Assembly (NCBI GenBank): GCA_019510435.1
Contig: JAEKKJ010000016.1
Span: 310,001 to 374,000 of the forward strand
Reading direction: 5' to 3'
Source of the DNA: Caulobacterales bacterium
Lineage (GTDB): Bacteria > Pseudomonadota > Alphaproteobacteria > Caulobacterales > Caulobacteraceae
DNA length: 64,000 nt
This document shows positions 48,406-56,910 of the stretch, one piece after another. The notes beneath the pieces are model-generated. The model saw only the letters and a list, made by a program, of their open reading frames with translations. It did no database searches and was not told the DNA's origin. The translations under genes were made by a program, and so were the position numbers. Within the stretch, counting starts at the first letter, position 1. Each line of letters starts with the position of its first letter.

Positions 48406-49851
48406 ATGAAAGCAACAGAAGCAGCCGGCATCGTCGATCGGCTTGAGACCGAGTACCGCCAAAGCGTCGACTCTCTCCGCACCGCCCTCAAGACCTTCCT
48501 GAAGGGCGGCGCGCCCCCGGACCCCAGCGCGCGCAAGAGCGGCGCCTACGTCTATCCCGAACTCCACCTGACCTGGCCCGAGGGCCTGGCCTATCCGCGG
48601 ACCAGCCGCGCCTACGCGCGCATCCCCGCGCCCGGCCGCTATGCGGTGACGGTGACGCGGCCGGACCTCTACCGCGACTACCTGGTCGAGCAGCTGTCGC
48701 TGCTGCAGGAGGATTTCGACGTCCAGCTGGGCGTCGGCCGGTCCAGGCAGGAGATCCCCTTCCCCTATGTGCTGGACCCCGCCGACGTGGCCATGGCCGA
48801 CGTCAGCTCGGTGGAGATCGCCCGGCACTTCCCCACGACGGAGCTCGCCTACATCGGCGACGAGGTGGCCGACGGCGCCTGGGTGCCGAACGGCGACCTG
48901 ACCCGGCCGCTCTCGCTGTTCGACGGCCTGCGCACCGACTTCTCCCTGGCGCGCCTGGCGCACTACACCGGCGCCCCCGCCGAGCACACCCAGCAGTACA
49001 TCCTCTTCACCAACTACCACCGCTATGTGGACGAGTTCGTGAGCTGGGGCTGCCAGCAGCTGAAGGCGGGCGGGCCCTACACCGGGCTCTCCGCGGCCGG
49101 CCACGTCTATGTCGACGCCAGCACGCCCAATCCGGAAGCCGCGGTCGCCGCGGGGACCTGGCGCAAGCACCAGATGCCGGCCTACCACCTGATGGCCCCG
49201 GGCCGCGGCGGCATCACCCTGGTGAACATCGGCGTCGGCCCGTCCAACGCCAAGACCGTCTGCGACCACCTGGCGGTCCTGCGGCCCCAGGCCTGGCTGA
49301 TGATCGGCCACTGCGGCGGCCTGCGCGGCAGCCAGAAGATCGGCGACTACGTCCTGGCCCACGCCTACCTGCGCGACGACCACGTGCTGGACAAGGTGCT
49401 GCCGCCGGAGATCCCGATCCCGCCGCTGGCCGAGGTGCAGGTGGCCCTGAACAGCGCCGCCGAACAGGTGACCGGCGAGACCGGCGAGGTGCTGAAGCGG
49501 CGCCTGCGCACCGGCACGGTGGTCTCCACCGACGACCGCAACTGGGAGCTCAAATATTCGTCGAGCGCCCTGCGGTTCAACCAGAGCCGCGCGGTCGCGA
49601 TCGACATGGAAAGCGCCACCATCGCCGCCCAGGGCTACCGCTTCCGGGTACCCTACGGGACGCTGCTGTGCGTCTCCGACAAGCCGCTGCACGGCGAGAT
49701 CAAGCTGCCGGGCCAGGCCAACGCCTTCTACGACCGCGCCATCGGCCAGCACCTGCAGATCGGCCTGGCGGCCATCGACCTGCTGCGCAAGGAGGGCAAC
49801 CGCCTGCACTCGCGCAAGCTGCGCAGCTTCGACGAACCGCCCTTCCGGTAA
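48406..49851 (+). CDS. amn: AMP nucleosidase
   Basis: 481 residues, close to the E. coli enzyme (484). The N-terminal allosteric half (residues ~1-170; GRYAVTVTRPDLYRDYLVEQ) precedes the purine nucleoside phosphorylase-like catalytic half (ITLVNIGVGPSNAKTVCDHL; WLMIGHCGGLRGSQKIGDYV; VSTDDRNWELKYSSS; AIDMESATIAAQGYRF). It splits AMP into adenine and ribose 5-phosphate. A -10-like TATATG lies at 48392-48397. Followed after 6 nt by the tyrosine phosphatase gene. Confidence 0.95.
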   Translation: MKATEAAGIVDRLETEYRQSVDSLRTALKTFLKGGAPPDPSARKSGAYVYPELHLTWPEGLAYPRTSRAYARIPAPGRYAVTVTRPDLYRDYLVEQLSLLQEDFDVQLGVGRSRQEIPFPYVLDPADVAMADVSSVEIARHFPTTELAYIGDEVADGAWVPNGDLTRPLSLFDGLRTDFSLARLAHYTGAPAEHTQQYILFTNYHRYVDEFVSWGCQQLKAGGPYTGLSAAGHVYVDASTPNPEAAVAAGTWRKHQMPAYHLMAPGRGGITLVNIGVGPSNAKTVCDHLAVLRPQAWLMIGHCGGLRGSQKIGDYVLAHAYLRDDHVLDKVLPPEIPIPPLAEVQVALNSAAEQVTGETGEVLKRRLRTGTVVSTDDRNWELKYSSSALRFNQSRAVAIDMESATIAAQGYRFRVPYGTLLCVSDKPLHGEIKLPGQANAFYDRAIGQHLQIGLAAIDLLRKEGNRLHSRKLRSFDEPPFR

Positions 49852-49857
49852 GGCGCC

Positions 49858-50631
49858 ATGAGCCGCCACCTCGACTTCGAGGGCATCGAGAACTTCCGCG
49901 ACTTCGGGCGCTATGGCGCCGCGGCCGGGCGTCGCCTGAAGGCCGGACAGCTCTACCGATCGGGCCACCATGCCCTGGCGACCGACGCGGACCTGGCGCA
50001 GCTGAAGGGCCTGGGGGTCGCTGCGATCGTCGACCTGCGCCAGCCGAACGAGCGGGCCCAGGCGCCGTCGCGCCGCTGGCCCGGCTTCGACGGCGAGGTC
50101 ATCGAGAACGACATGGGCATCGCCCGCGACTGGCTCGCCGAACTGCAAGCCTCGCCGCTGACCGCCGAGGCGCTGCTGGCCGACACCCGCCGCCACTACC
50201 GCAGCAACGTCTTCGAGCCGCGCCTGATCGACCTCTTCGGACGGTTCCTGCGGGCGGTGGCCGCGGCCGACGGCGGGGTGGTGGTGCATTGCGCCGCGGG
50301 CAAGGACCGCACGGGCCTGGCCTGCGCCTTCCTGCACCACATCGCCGGTGTCCACCCGGACGACATCCTGGCCGACTACCTCCTGACCAACGACGAGGCC
50401 CGCCTGGACCGCAAGGTCGCCTCGGCGGGCGAATTCGTGGAAAGCCTGACCGGCCGGCGTCCTGCGGATTCGGCGCTGCGGGTCTGGGTGCAGGTCTACC
50501 CGGAATACCTGGACGAGGCCTTCGCCGAGATCCGCGAGCGCTGCGGCTCGATCGACGCCTACCTTGAGACGGTGCTGGGCCTGGACGCCCGCCTGCGCGG
50601 CCGGATCCACGACAAGGTGCTGAACGGTTAG
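49858..50631 (+). CDS. Tyrosine-phosphatase-fold protein (tandem copy 1)
   Basis: 257 residues. N-terminal FEGIENFRDFGRYGAAAG and LYRSGHHALATDADLAQL, VDLRQPNERAQ, then the Cys-loop VVVHCAAGKDRTGLACAFL of the Y_phosphatase3/PTP-LMW-unrelated group. A C-terminal helical region ~170-257 with DECLTND-like (DYLLTNDEARLD). It removes phosphate from tyrosine, phosphoinositide-like or nucleotide substrates; family members are poorly characterised. Probably cotranscribed with amn. Paralogous to the next gene. Confidence 0.9.
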   Translation: MSRHLDFEGIENFRDFGRYGAAAGRRLKAGQLYRSGHHALATDADLAQLKGLGVAAIVDLRQPNERAQAPSRRWPGFDGEVIENDMGIARDWLAELQASPLTAEALLADTRRHYRSNVFEPRLIDLFGRFLRAVAAADGGVVVHCAAGKDRTGLACAFLHHIAGVHPDDILADYLLTNDEARLDRKVASAGEFVESLTGRRPADSALRVWVQVYPEYLDEAFAEIRERCGSIDAYLETVLGLDARLRGRIHDKVLNG

Positions 50632-50691
50632 CCCCGCCGCGCCGCCAAGGCGCCTCGAAATCATCACCGAAGCCGGCTAGAGCCGTGCGCC

Positions 50692-51465
50692 ATGACCCGC
50701 CGCATCGCCTTCGAGGGCATCGACAATTTCCGCGACTTCGGGGACTACGCCGCGCGTCAGCGGCGGCTGAAGCGCGGCGTGCTCTACCGCTCCGCCCACC
50801 CGGGCCGCGCCACCGATGCGGACCTCGCGAAGCTGGCGGCGATGGACATCGCGGTGGTCGTCGACCTGCGCCGGGCCAACGAGCGCGAGCGCGAGCCCAG
50901 CCGACGCTGGCCCGGCTTTGCCGCCCAAGTGATCGAGAACGACATCGGCCAGGACAGCGCCGATGAGTGGCACGTCTTCATGGCGGGGTCCGACCTCAGC
51001 GTCGGCTCCTTCCGCCGGTACATGGAGGACTACTACCGCCACGCGCCCTTCCAGCGCCGCCACCTCGACCTCTATAGCCGCTATTTTCGCGCCCTCGCCG
51101 CGACCGACGGCGCGGTCCTGGTGCACTGCGCGGCCGGCAAGGACCGCACGGGCATCCTCTGCGCCCTGACCCACCACCTGGCGGGCGTGCATGACGACGA
51201 CATCCGCGAGGACTACCTGCTCACCAACGACCATGAGCGCATGACCGCGCGGCTGCCGCTGATGCGGCAGTATGTGCGCGAGGACACGGGCCGGCTGGCG
51301 TCGGACGAGGCGCTGATGACCGCCATGCGCGTCGAGGCGGAGTACCTGGACATCGCCTTCGCCGTGATGCGCGAGGCGCATGGGTCTCTGGACGGCTACC
51401 TGGAACAGGCGCTGGGCCTGGACGAGGCGCTGCGGGCGCAGCTGCACGATCGCCTGCTGGCCTGA
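50692..51465 (+). CDS. Tyrosine-phosphatase-fold protein (tandem copy 2)
   Basis: 257 residues, the same length and motif order as copy 1: FEGIDNFRDFGDYAAR, LYRSAHPGRATDADLAKL, VDLRRANERERE, VLVHCAAGKDRTGILCALT, DYLLTNDHERM. Clear tandem duplication, but diverged in the middle (SADEWHVFMAGSDLSVGSFR), so the substrates may differ. The 60-nt gap holds its own weak ribosome site. Confidence 0.9.
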   Translation: MTRRIAFEGIDNFRDFGDYAARQRRLKRGVLYRSAHPGRATDADLAKLAAMDIAVVVDLRRANEREREPSRRWPGFAAQVIENDIGQDSADEWHVFMAGSDLSVGSFRRYMEDYYRHAPFQRRHLDLYSRYFRALAATDGAVLVHCAAGKDRTGILCALTHHLAGVHDDDIREDYLLTNDHERMTARLPLMRQYVREDTGRLASDEALMTAMRVEAEYLDIAFAVMREAHGSLDGYLEQALGLDEALRAQLHDRLLA

Positions 51466-51551
51466 GGCCGACAAGCCTTGCGGGCCAACTGAACGCCGCT
51501 AACCTGAGGCCAGGTCGCCGGCGTGAGAGCGGCCCCACAAGAGCAAGTGCC

Positions 51552-51597
51552 GAGCCTGTTTTTCCCGTTTTGATGGTCCATCAAAACGGACAGGCTC
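51552..51597. promoter_or_regulatory. Strong imperfect palindrome upstream of the MFS gene
   Basis: Inner arms CCGTTTTGATGG (51565-51576) / CCATCAAAACGG (51578-51589) with a 1-nt centre; outer arms GAGCCTGT (51552-51559) / ACAGGCTC (51590-51597), with a 5-nt bulge on the left. It ends 13 bases before the GTG of the transporter. Could be an operator, an mRNA cruciform or a dispersed repeat. Confidence 0.65.
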
Positions 51598-51610
51598 TAA
51601 GGGAGCGCGC

Positions 51611-53068
51611 GTGACCGAACCCGCCATCGACACCCACGGCCCCTCCGCCGTGATCGAACCCCCGATCGTGGCCACCGTCGGCGGCGATGCGCCCCTGAAC
51701 CGCGGCGGGGTGGCCTGGTCGGTGTTCCAGGGCGGGCGCGACCCCTTCATCATCCTGATCACCATCTACATCTTCATGCCCTATGTGGCCTCGGTGCTGG
51801 TGGGCGATCCGGTGCGCGGTCAGGCGCTGATCTCCCGCGTCGACCAGTTCATCGGCTGGACGGTGATGGCCACCGCGCCGTTCCTGGGCGCCTCGATCGA
51901 CAAGCTGGGGCCGCGCAAGGGCTGGCTGGGGCTCGTGGTCGGGCTGATGGTCCCGCTGATCGCCGCCCTGTGGTGGGCCAAGCCCGGCGGCCTCGGCCTC
52001 TCCCTGCCGCTGGTGATGCTGGCCATGGCCGCGGCCCGGGTGCTGTTCGTCTACAGCGAGGTGCTGCACAACGCCCTCCTGGTGCGGGCCGCCGGGCTCG
52101 GCGGGGCGCACAAGGCCTCGGGCCTGGCGCTTTCGCTGGGCAACCTCTTGTCGGTGCTGGCCCTGGCCTTCACCGCCTGGGCCTTCGCCCTGCCCGGCAA
52201 GGTCCACTGGGGCTGGGTGCCCGCCGCGCCGCTGTTTGGCCTGGACCCGGCGACCCATGAGCCGGAGCGGGTGGTGGCGCTGATGGCGGCCGGCCTGTTG
52301 GCCCTGGGCTCGATCCCGCTGTTCCTCTTCACCCCCGACGCCCCGCCCACCGGGACGCCCGCCCTGCGCGCCTTCGCCGAGGGGGCGCGGGAGCTGAAGC
52401 GCATGGTGCAGACGGTCAGCCACTACCGCGACGCCATGATCTACCTGGGCTCGCGGATGTTCTTCGTCGACGGCATGAACGCGGTGCTGATCTACGGCGG
52501 CGTGCTGGCTGTGGGGGTGATGAAGTGGGGCCCGCTGGAGATGCTGGTCTACGGCATCCTGCTGTCGGTCTTCGCGGTGCTGGGCGGCTTCGTCGGCCGC
52601 TGGCTGGACGCCGGTGTCGGCCCGCGCGCGGCGCTGCAGGTGGAGATCTCCATGACCATCGTCAGCCTGCTGGGCACCCTGGGCATGAGCCAGACGCGGA
52701 TCCTCTACGTCCTACCCTACGACGCGGCCCAGCACGCGCCGCTGTGGGACGGTCCGGTCTTCCGCCACCTGCCGGACTGGGTGTTCATCGCCATCGGCTT
52801 CTCCAACGCCATCTTCATCACCGCCCAGTACGCCTCCAGCCGCACCCTGCTGACCCGGCTGACGCCGCAGGAGCAGACCGGGGCCTTCTTCGGCGTCTAT
52901 GCGCTGTCGGGCGTGGCGACCGCCTGGCTGGCCCCCACCCTGGTCAATCTGGGCACCACCGTGACCCACACCCAGCAGGGCGGGTTCGCCACCATCCTGG
53001 TGCTGCTGTTCATTGGCGTGGTGGGCCTCTTCTTCGTCCGCGGCGGCGGGCGTGCAAGGCCAGCGTGA
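51611..53068 (+). CDS. MFS transporter, UMF1/Atg22-like
   Basis: 485 residues from the GTG at 51611 with GGGAG 5 nt before it. The N-terminal 35 residues are cytosolic; about 12 helices follow (FIILITIYIFMPYVASVLVG; TVMATAPFLGASIDKLGPRKGW; FGVYALSGVATAWLAPTLV). The D-x-x-G-x-R/K motif ASIDKLGPRKG and SRTLLTRLTPQEQTGAFFGVY are typical of the UMF1 (vacuole effluxer Atg22-like) branch. Substrate unknown, possibly amino acids. Confidence 0.85.
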   Translation: MTEPAIDTHGPSAVIEPPIVATVGGDAPLNRGGVAWSVFQGGRDPFIILITIYIFMPYVASVLVGDPVRGQALISRVDQFIGWTVMATAPFLGASIDKLGPRKGWLGLVVGLMVPLIAALWWAKPGGLGLSLPLVMLAMAAARVLFVYSEVLHNALLVRAAGLGGAHKASGLALSLGNLLSVLALAFTAWAFALPGKVHWGWVPAAPLFGLDPATHEPERVVALMAAGLLALGSIPLFLFTPDAPPTGTPALRAFAEGARELKRMVQTVSHYRDAMIYLGSRMFFVDGMNAVLIYGGVLAVGVMKWGPLEMLVYGILLSVFAVLGGFVGRWLDAGVGPRAALQVEISMTIVSLLGTLGMSQTRILYVLPYDAAQHAPLWDGPVFRHLPDWVFIAIGFSNAIFITAQYASSRTLLTRLTPQEQTGAFFGVYALSGVATAWLAPTLVNLGTTVTHTQQGGFATILVLLFIGVVGLFFVRGGGRARPA

Positions 53069-53173
53069 CGACAAGGCATTGATTCTACGCCGAAATGCCG
53101 ATCATCTGCCGTATGGTTTACGGCTATAAATGATGAATACTCGTACATGATGAACACGGATTAGTATTCCGAC

Positions 53174-53188
53174 TTAACGCTGGATTCA
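53174..53188 (+). promoter_or_regulatory. Candidate CtrA box upstream of the pilin genes
   Basis: TTAA-CGCTGGA-TTCA (53174-53188) matches the CtrA consensus TTAA-N7-TTAA with one mismatch, 94 bases before the first pilin ATG. In Caulobacter crescentus pilA is CtrA-activated (established), so the position is meaningful, but the match is imperfect. Confidence 0.4.
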
Positions 53189-53281
53189 GCGGGCCGGGAG
53201 ACCTTGCGTGTGTTCTTGGGGCGAGCAGGCCGACAGCTTGAAGCCCCCGCATCGTCTGCTCGCAGAATCTAGGAGAGTCCC

Positions 53282-53461
53282 ATGTCGAAGTTCGTGACCC
53301 GTTTCCTGAAGGATGAATCCGGCGCCACCGCCATCGAGTATGGCCTGATCGCCGCCCTGATCGCCGTCGTGCTGGTGACCGCCCTGCAAGCCGTGGGCAC
53401 CAGCCTCAGCGGCGCGTTCAACAAGATCTCGACGACGGTCAGCACCGCGACCGGCGCCTAA
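53282..53461 (+). CDS. pilA: Flp/PilA type IVb pilin 1
   Basis: 59 residues, AGGAGAG before the ATG. Leader MSKFVTRFLKDESG, prepilin cleavage after Gly14, mature part begins ATAIEYGLIAALIAVVL with the Glu5-Tyr6 pair of Flp pilins. One hydrophobic helix then a short Ala/Thr tail. Subunit of the TAD (tight adherence) pilus. Mature sequence is identical to pilin 2. Confidence 0.95.
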   Translation: MSKFVTRFLKDESGATAIEYGLIAALIAVVLVTALQAVGTSLSGAFNKISTTVSTATGA

Positions 53462-53472
53462 GAGCCACCCGG

Positions 53473-53505
53473 GGCCCCGCCGCCTTCGATGGCGGCGGGG
53501 CCTTT
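53473..53505 (+). terminator. Intercistronic hairpin after pilin 1
   Basis: 12-bp stem GGCCCCGCCGCC (53473-53484) / GGCGGCGGGGCC (53491-53502), loop TTCGAT, then TTT. Partial terminator or mRNA-stability hairpin, which would make pilin 1 the most abundant product. Confidence 0.7.
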
Positions 53506-53563
53506 CCCGGCCTCGACGGCCGGCTGGCCAGCGCCTGGCGCGGCCGTTTGAGGAGAGAAACCC

Positions 53564-53743
53564 ATGTCCAAGTTCATGACCCGCTTCCTGCAGGACGAGT
53601 CCGGCGCCACGGCGATCGAGTACGGCCTGATCGCCGCCCTGATCGCCGTCGTCCTGGTGACCGCCCTGCAAGCCGTCGGCACCAGCCTGAGCGGCGCCTT
53701 CAACAAGATCTCGACGACGGTCAGCACCGCGACCGGCGCCTGA
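53564..53743 (+). CDS. Flp/PilA type IVb pilin 2
   Basis: 59 residues, GAGGAGAGAAA before the ATG. Leader MSKFMTRFLQDESG differs from copy 1 at two positions; the 45-residue mature pilin is identical to copy 1. The DNA differs by silent changes, so the copies are not a very recent duplication or are under strong selection. Confidence 0.95.
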   Translation: MSKFMTRFLQDESGATAIEYGLIAALIAVVLVTALQAVGTSLSGAFNKISTTVSTATGA

Positions 53744-53814
53744 GCCGCCAGGGGCCTCCGGCGCCGCTGGAGGCCTGCTCCGGCCCCTCGTGGCCGGCTT
53801 CGAGGAGAAAGCCC

Positions 53815-53994
53815 ATGTCGACGTTTGTGTCCCGCTTCCTGAACGATGAGTCCGGCGCCACCGCCATCGAATATGGCCTGATCGCCGCCCTGATCGCCGT
53901 GGTCCTGGTGACCGCCCTGCAAGCCGTGGGCACCAGCCTCGGCGGGGCCTTCAACAAGATCTCCTCCGACGTCAGCGCGGCGACGGGCGCCTGA
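53815..53994 (+). CDS. Flp/PilA type IVb pilin 3 (divergent C-terminus)
   Basis: 59 residues, CGAGGAGAAA before the ATG. Leader MSTFVSRFLNDESG; the mature helix is identical to the other two, but the tail is SLGGAFNKISSDVSAATGA instead of SLSGAFNKISTTVSTATGA. A minor pilin or alternative surface subunit is possible. Confidence 0.94.
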   Translation: MSTFVSRFLNDESGATAIEYGLIAALIAVVLVTALQAVGTSLGGAFNKISSDVSAATGA

Positions 53995-54034
53995 GCCCGG
54001 CTCCGGCCGAACTCTAGACCTGCGGTCGACGAAG

Positions 54035-54063
54035 GCCCCCGGCGGCGACGCCGGGGGCTTTTT
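54035..54063 (+). terminator. Rho-independent terminator of the pilin cluster
   Basis: 10-bp stem GCCCCCGGCG (54035-54044) / CGCCGGGGGC (54049-54058), loop GCGA, then TTTTT. Ends the three-pilin unit before cpaA. Confidence 0.9.
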
Positions 54064-54130
54064 CGTTACAAGCTTGGCTGCAACGCTCCGTTCATGCGTG
54101 GGCGCGCATAAGGGCCGCGAAGAGGTTTCG

Positions 54131-54643
54131 ATGCTCCTTGTCGCCGCCATCATCTCGCTCGCGTTCCCGGCCCTCGTGCTGGCCGCCGCAGCCCGGGATG
54201 CCCTCAGCTTCACCATCCCCAACTGGATCTCCCTGGCCCTGGTGGCGATCTTCCCGGTCGCTGCGCTGGCTGTCGGCCTGCCGTGGCGAGAGCTGGGCCT
54301 GCACGCCGGGATCGGCGCCCTGGTGCTGGTCGCCGGCATGGCGGCCTTCGCCTTTCGCTGGATCGGCGGCGGTGACGCCAAGCTGATGGCGGCGGTGGCG
54401 CTCTGGCTCGGCTGGCCCGCCCTGACCACCTTCCTGGCCGGCGCGGCGATCTGCGGCGGCGTGCTGGCCATGATCCTCCTGACCCTGCGCTCGGCGGCCC
54501 TGCGGCCCTATGTGCTGCTGGGCCCGGCCTGGGTGACGCGCCTGGCCGAGCCGGGCGAAGGCGTGCCGTACGGCGTCGCCATCGCCGCCGGCGCCCTGGC
54601 CGCCTTCCCGCTGACGCGGTTCGCGGCCGGCCTGGCGCTCTAG
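54131..54643 (+). CDS. cpaA: TAD prepilin peptidase CpaA
   Basis: 170 residues from the ATG at 54131 with GAAGAGG 5 nt before it. Hydrophobic throughout. Aspartyl-protease motifs: Asp23 in AARDALSFTIPNW and GxGD-type IGGGDAKLM with Asp82. It cleaves the Flp leader after Gly14. Located directly after the pilin genes as in Caulobacter pilA-cpaA, but the remaining cpa/tad genes do not follow. Confidence 0.93.
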   Translation: MLLVAAIISLAFPALVLAAAARDALSFTIPNWISLALVAIFPVAALAVGLPWRELGLHAGIGALVLVAGMAAFAFRWIGGGDAKLMAAVALWLGWPALTTFLAGAAICGGVLAMILLTLRSAALRPYVLLGPAWVTRLAEPGEGVPYGVAIAAGALAAFPLTRFAAGLAL

Positions 54644-54700
54644 CTTGCAGCGCCGCCCACCATGCGCGACACGAGGGGCGCAACCGCGCGCGAGGCCCCC

Positions 54701-56077
54701 ATGTCGGACGTGATCCTGGACGCCTGGGACGGCCCGGTGATCCCGGTCCATGCCGTGACCGAGGCCGGCGCTTCCGCAGCACTCGAGGCCGACGCCTTCG
54801 CCAAGGGCCTGGCCCGCACCGCCGAGTTCAAGGGCAAGGCCGGCCAGGCGCTGCAGGTCCCGGCCGCGGATGGTTCACTGGCCAAGGTGCTGTTCGGCCT
54901 GGGCGATGGCCGCAGCCCCATGGCCCTGCGCCAGCTGCCGGCCAAGCTGCCGCCCGGCGTCTACCGCCTGGCCGGGCCGGCGGGGGAGATCGGCGCCGAC
55001 CAGGCCGCCCTCGCCTTCGCCCTCGGCAGCTACCGGTACGACCGCTACAAGAAGGCCGAGGCTGAGCGGCCGCGTCTGCTGGCCGAGGGCGCCGACGTGG
55101 CCGAGGTGCGCCAGGTGGCCCATGCCTGCGCCCTGGCCCGCGACATGATCAACACCCCGGCCAACGACCTGGGGCCGCGGCAGATCGAGACCATCGCCCG
55201 CGAGATCGCCGAGCAGCACGGCGCGCAGATCACGGTGATCGAGGGCGAGGGCCTGCTGGAAGCCAACTATCCGGCCGTTCACGCCGTGGGCCGCGCCGCC
55301 GATCCGGCCCGCGCGCCGCGGATGATCGAGATCAGCTGGGGCGAGGCGGATAAGCCCCTGGTCTGCGTGGTCGGCAAGGGCGTGGTGTTCGACACCGGTG
55401 GCCTGGACCTGAAGCCGTCCGCCGGCATGCGGCTGATGAAGAAGGACATGGGCGGCGCCGCCCACGCCCTGGCCCTCGGCCGCATGATCATGGCCGCCAG
55501 GCTGCCCGTTAGGCTGGTGGTGCTGACGCCCGTGGTGGAGAACGCGGTCTCGGCCGACGCCATGCGCCCGGGCGACGTGCTGGCCTCACGCCAGGGCCTC
55601 TCGATCGAGGTCGGCAACACCGACGCGGAGGGGCGGCTGATCCTGGCCGACGCCCTGACCCGCGCCGCCGAGCTGGAGCCGGCGCTGACCATCGACCTGG
55701 CCACCCTCACCGGCGCGGCGCGCGTGGCCCTGGGCCCGCAGCTGCCGCCCTACTACACCGACGACGAGGCGCTGGCCGCGCAGATCGAGGCCGCGGCCCG
55801 CGCCGAGTCGGACCCCGTGTGGCGCCTGCCGCTCTGGAAGCCCTATGCCGAGGCGCTGGACAGCGATATCGCCGACATCAAGAACGACCCGGACGGCTGG
55901 GCCCAGGCCGGTTCGGTCACCGCAGCCCTCTTCCTGCAGCGGTTCGCCCCGAAGGGGCCCTGGGTCCACCTCGACATCTTCGCGTGGAATCCGCGCGGCC
56001 GGCCCGGCGCCCCCGTGGGCGGCGAGGCGCAAGCCGTGCGCGGGCTCTACCGCATGATCCGTGAGCGTTTCGCATGA
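54701..56077 (+). CDS. Leucyl aminopeptidase (M17 family)
   Basis: 458 residues from the ATG at 54701; an earlier in-frame ATG at 54662 lacks a ribosome site. N-terminal macro-like domain ~1-165, catalytic C-terminal domain with LVCVVGKGVVFDTGGLDLKP, MKKDMGGAAHALALG, NTDAEGRLILADALTRA (signature) and IDLATLTGAARVALG. Dizinc aminopeptidase of the cytosol. Coupled to the NlpC gene by ATGA (56074-56077). Confidence 0.95.
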   Translation: MSDVILDAWDGPVIPVHAVTEAGASAALEADAFAKGLARTAEFKGKAGQALQVPAADGSLAKVLFGLGDGRSPMALRQLPAKLPPGVYRLAGPAGEIGADQAALAFALGSYRYDRYKKAEAERPRLLAEGADVAEVRQVAHACALARDMINTPANDLGPRQIETIAREIAEQHGAQITVIEGEGLLEANYPAVHAVGRAADPARAPRMIEISWGEADKPLVCVVGKGVVFDTGGLDLKPSAGMRLMKKDMGGAAHALALGRMIMAARLPVRLVVLTPVVENAVSADAMRPGDVLASRQGLSIEVGNTDAEGRLILADALTRAAELEPALTIDLATLTGAARVALGPQLPPYYTDDEALAAQIEAAARAESDPVWRLPLWKPYAEALDSDIADIKNDPDGWAQAGSVTAALFLQRFAPKGPWVHLDIFAWNPRGRPGAPVGGEAQAVRGLYRMIRERFA

Positions 56078-56907
56078 AGCACGATCCCCGCATCACCCTG
56101 TGGCGCGACGGCGTCGCCGCCCGCGGCCTGGAAGGCGTGCTGGAGGCCGAGATCTACCTCGACCCCACCGCCATGGGCTGCGCCGCCCCGGCCACCGGCG
56201 TGCGCGCCGGGCCCGACGCCAGCGCCGAACAGATGGACCAGCTGTTGTTCGGCGAGCGGTTCGAGGTGCTGGAGGAAGAGGGCGCATGGCTGTTCGGCCA
56301 GGCGGCCCGCGACGGCTATGTGGGCTTCGTCGAGGCCGCGGCCCTGAAGCCCGCCGGCCCCGCGCCGACCCACCGCGTCGCGGCGATCCGCACCTATGCC
56401 TTCGAGGGTCCCAGCATCAAGACCCGGGCCAACGGCCCCTATTCGATCAACGCCCTGGTCTGCGTCGAAGCGGTGGACGGCAAGCTGGCCAAGGTGGCGG
56501 GCGCCGGCTGGATGACGGCCGCGCACCTCACGCCCATCGGTGTCTTCGAGGACGACTGGGCCGGCGTCGCCGAACGGTTCGTGGGCGCCCCCTACCTCTG
56601 GGGCGGCCGCGAGAGCCTCGGCCTGGACTGCTCGGGCCTGGTGCAGCAGGCCCTCTTCGCCTGCGGCCGCGCCTGCCCGCGCGACACCGACCAGCAGGAG
56701 GCCCTGGGCGCCGCCATCGCCGCCGGGGACTTCGGCCGCGGCGACCTGGTGTTCTGGAAGGGTCACGTGGCCATGGGGATCGGCGACGGCCGCATCGTCC
56801 ACGCCAACGGCCACCACATGGCCACCGTCATCGAGCCGCTGGCCGAGGCGGTGGAGCGTATCGCCGCCGTGGGCTACGGCGCCCCGACCAGCTACCGGCG
56901 GATCTGA
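56074..56907 (+). CDS. NlpC/P60 family endopeptidase with SH3-like domains
   Basis: 277 residues. N-terminal SH3-like region ~35-150 (QLLFGERFEVLEEEGAWLFG; GYVGFVEAAAL). Catalytic domain: PYLWGGRESLGLDCSGLVQQ (Cys186), FWKGHVAMGIG (His231), IVHANGHH (His243). Cleaves D-Glu-diaminopimelate bonds of cell-wall peptides. No signal peptide, so it may act on imported muropeptides like YkfC, which would suit its coupling to an aminopeptidase. Confidence 0.92.
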   Translation: MKHDPRITLWRDGVAARGLEGVLEAEIYLDPTAMGCAAPATGVRAGPDASAEQMDQLLFGERFEVLEEEGAWLFGQAARDGYVGFVEAAALKPAGPAPTHRVAAIRTYAFEGPSIKTRANGPYSINALVCVEAVDGKLAKVAGAGWMTAAHLTPIGVFEDDWAGVAERFVGAPYLWGGRESLGLDCSGLVQQALFACGRACPRDTDQQEALGAAIAAGDFGRGDLVFWKGHVAMGIGDGRIVHANGHHMATVIEPLAEAVERIAAVGYGAPTSYRRI

Positions 56908-56910
56908 GGC

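Noticed and set aside
48379..50667. 762-residue minus-strand open frame
   Set aside because: Antisense to amn and the first phosphatase gene; no motifs.
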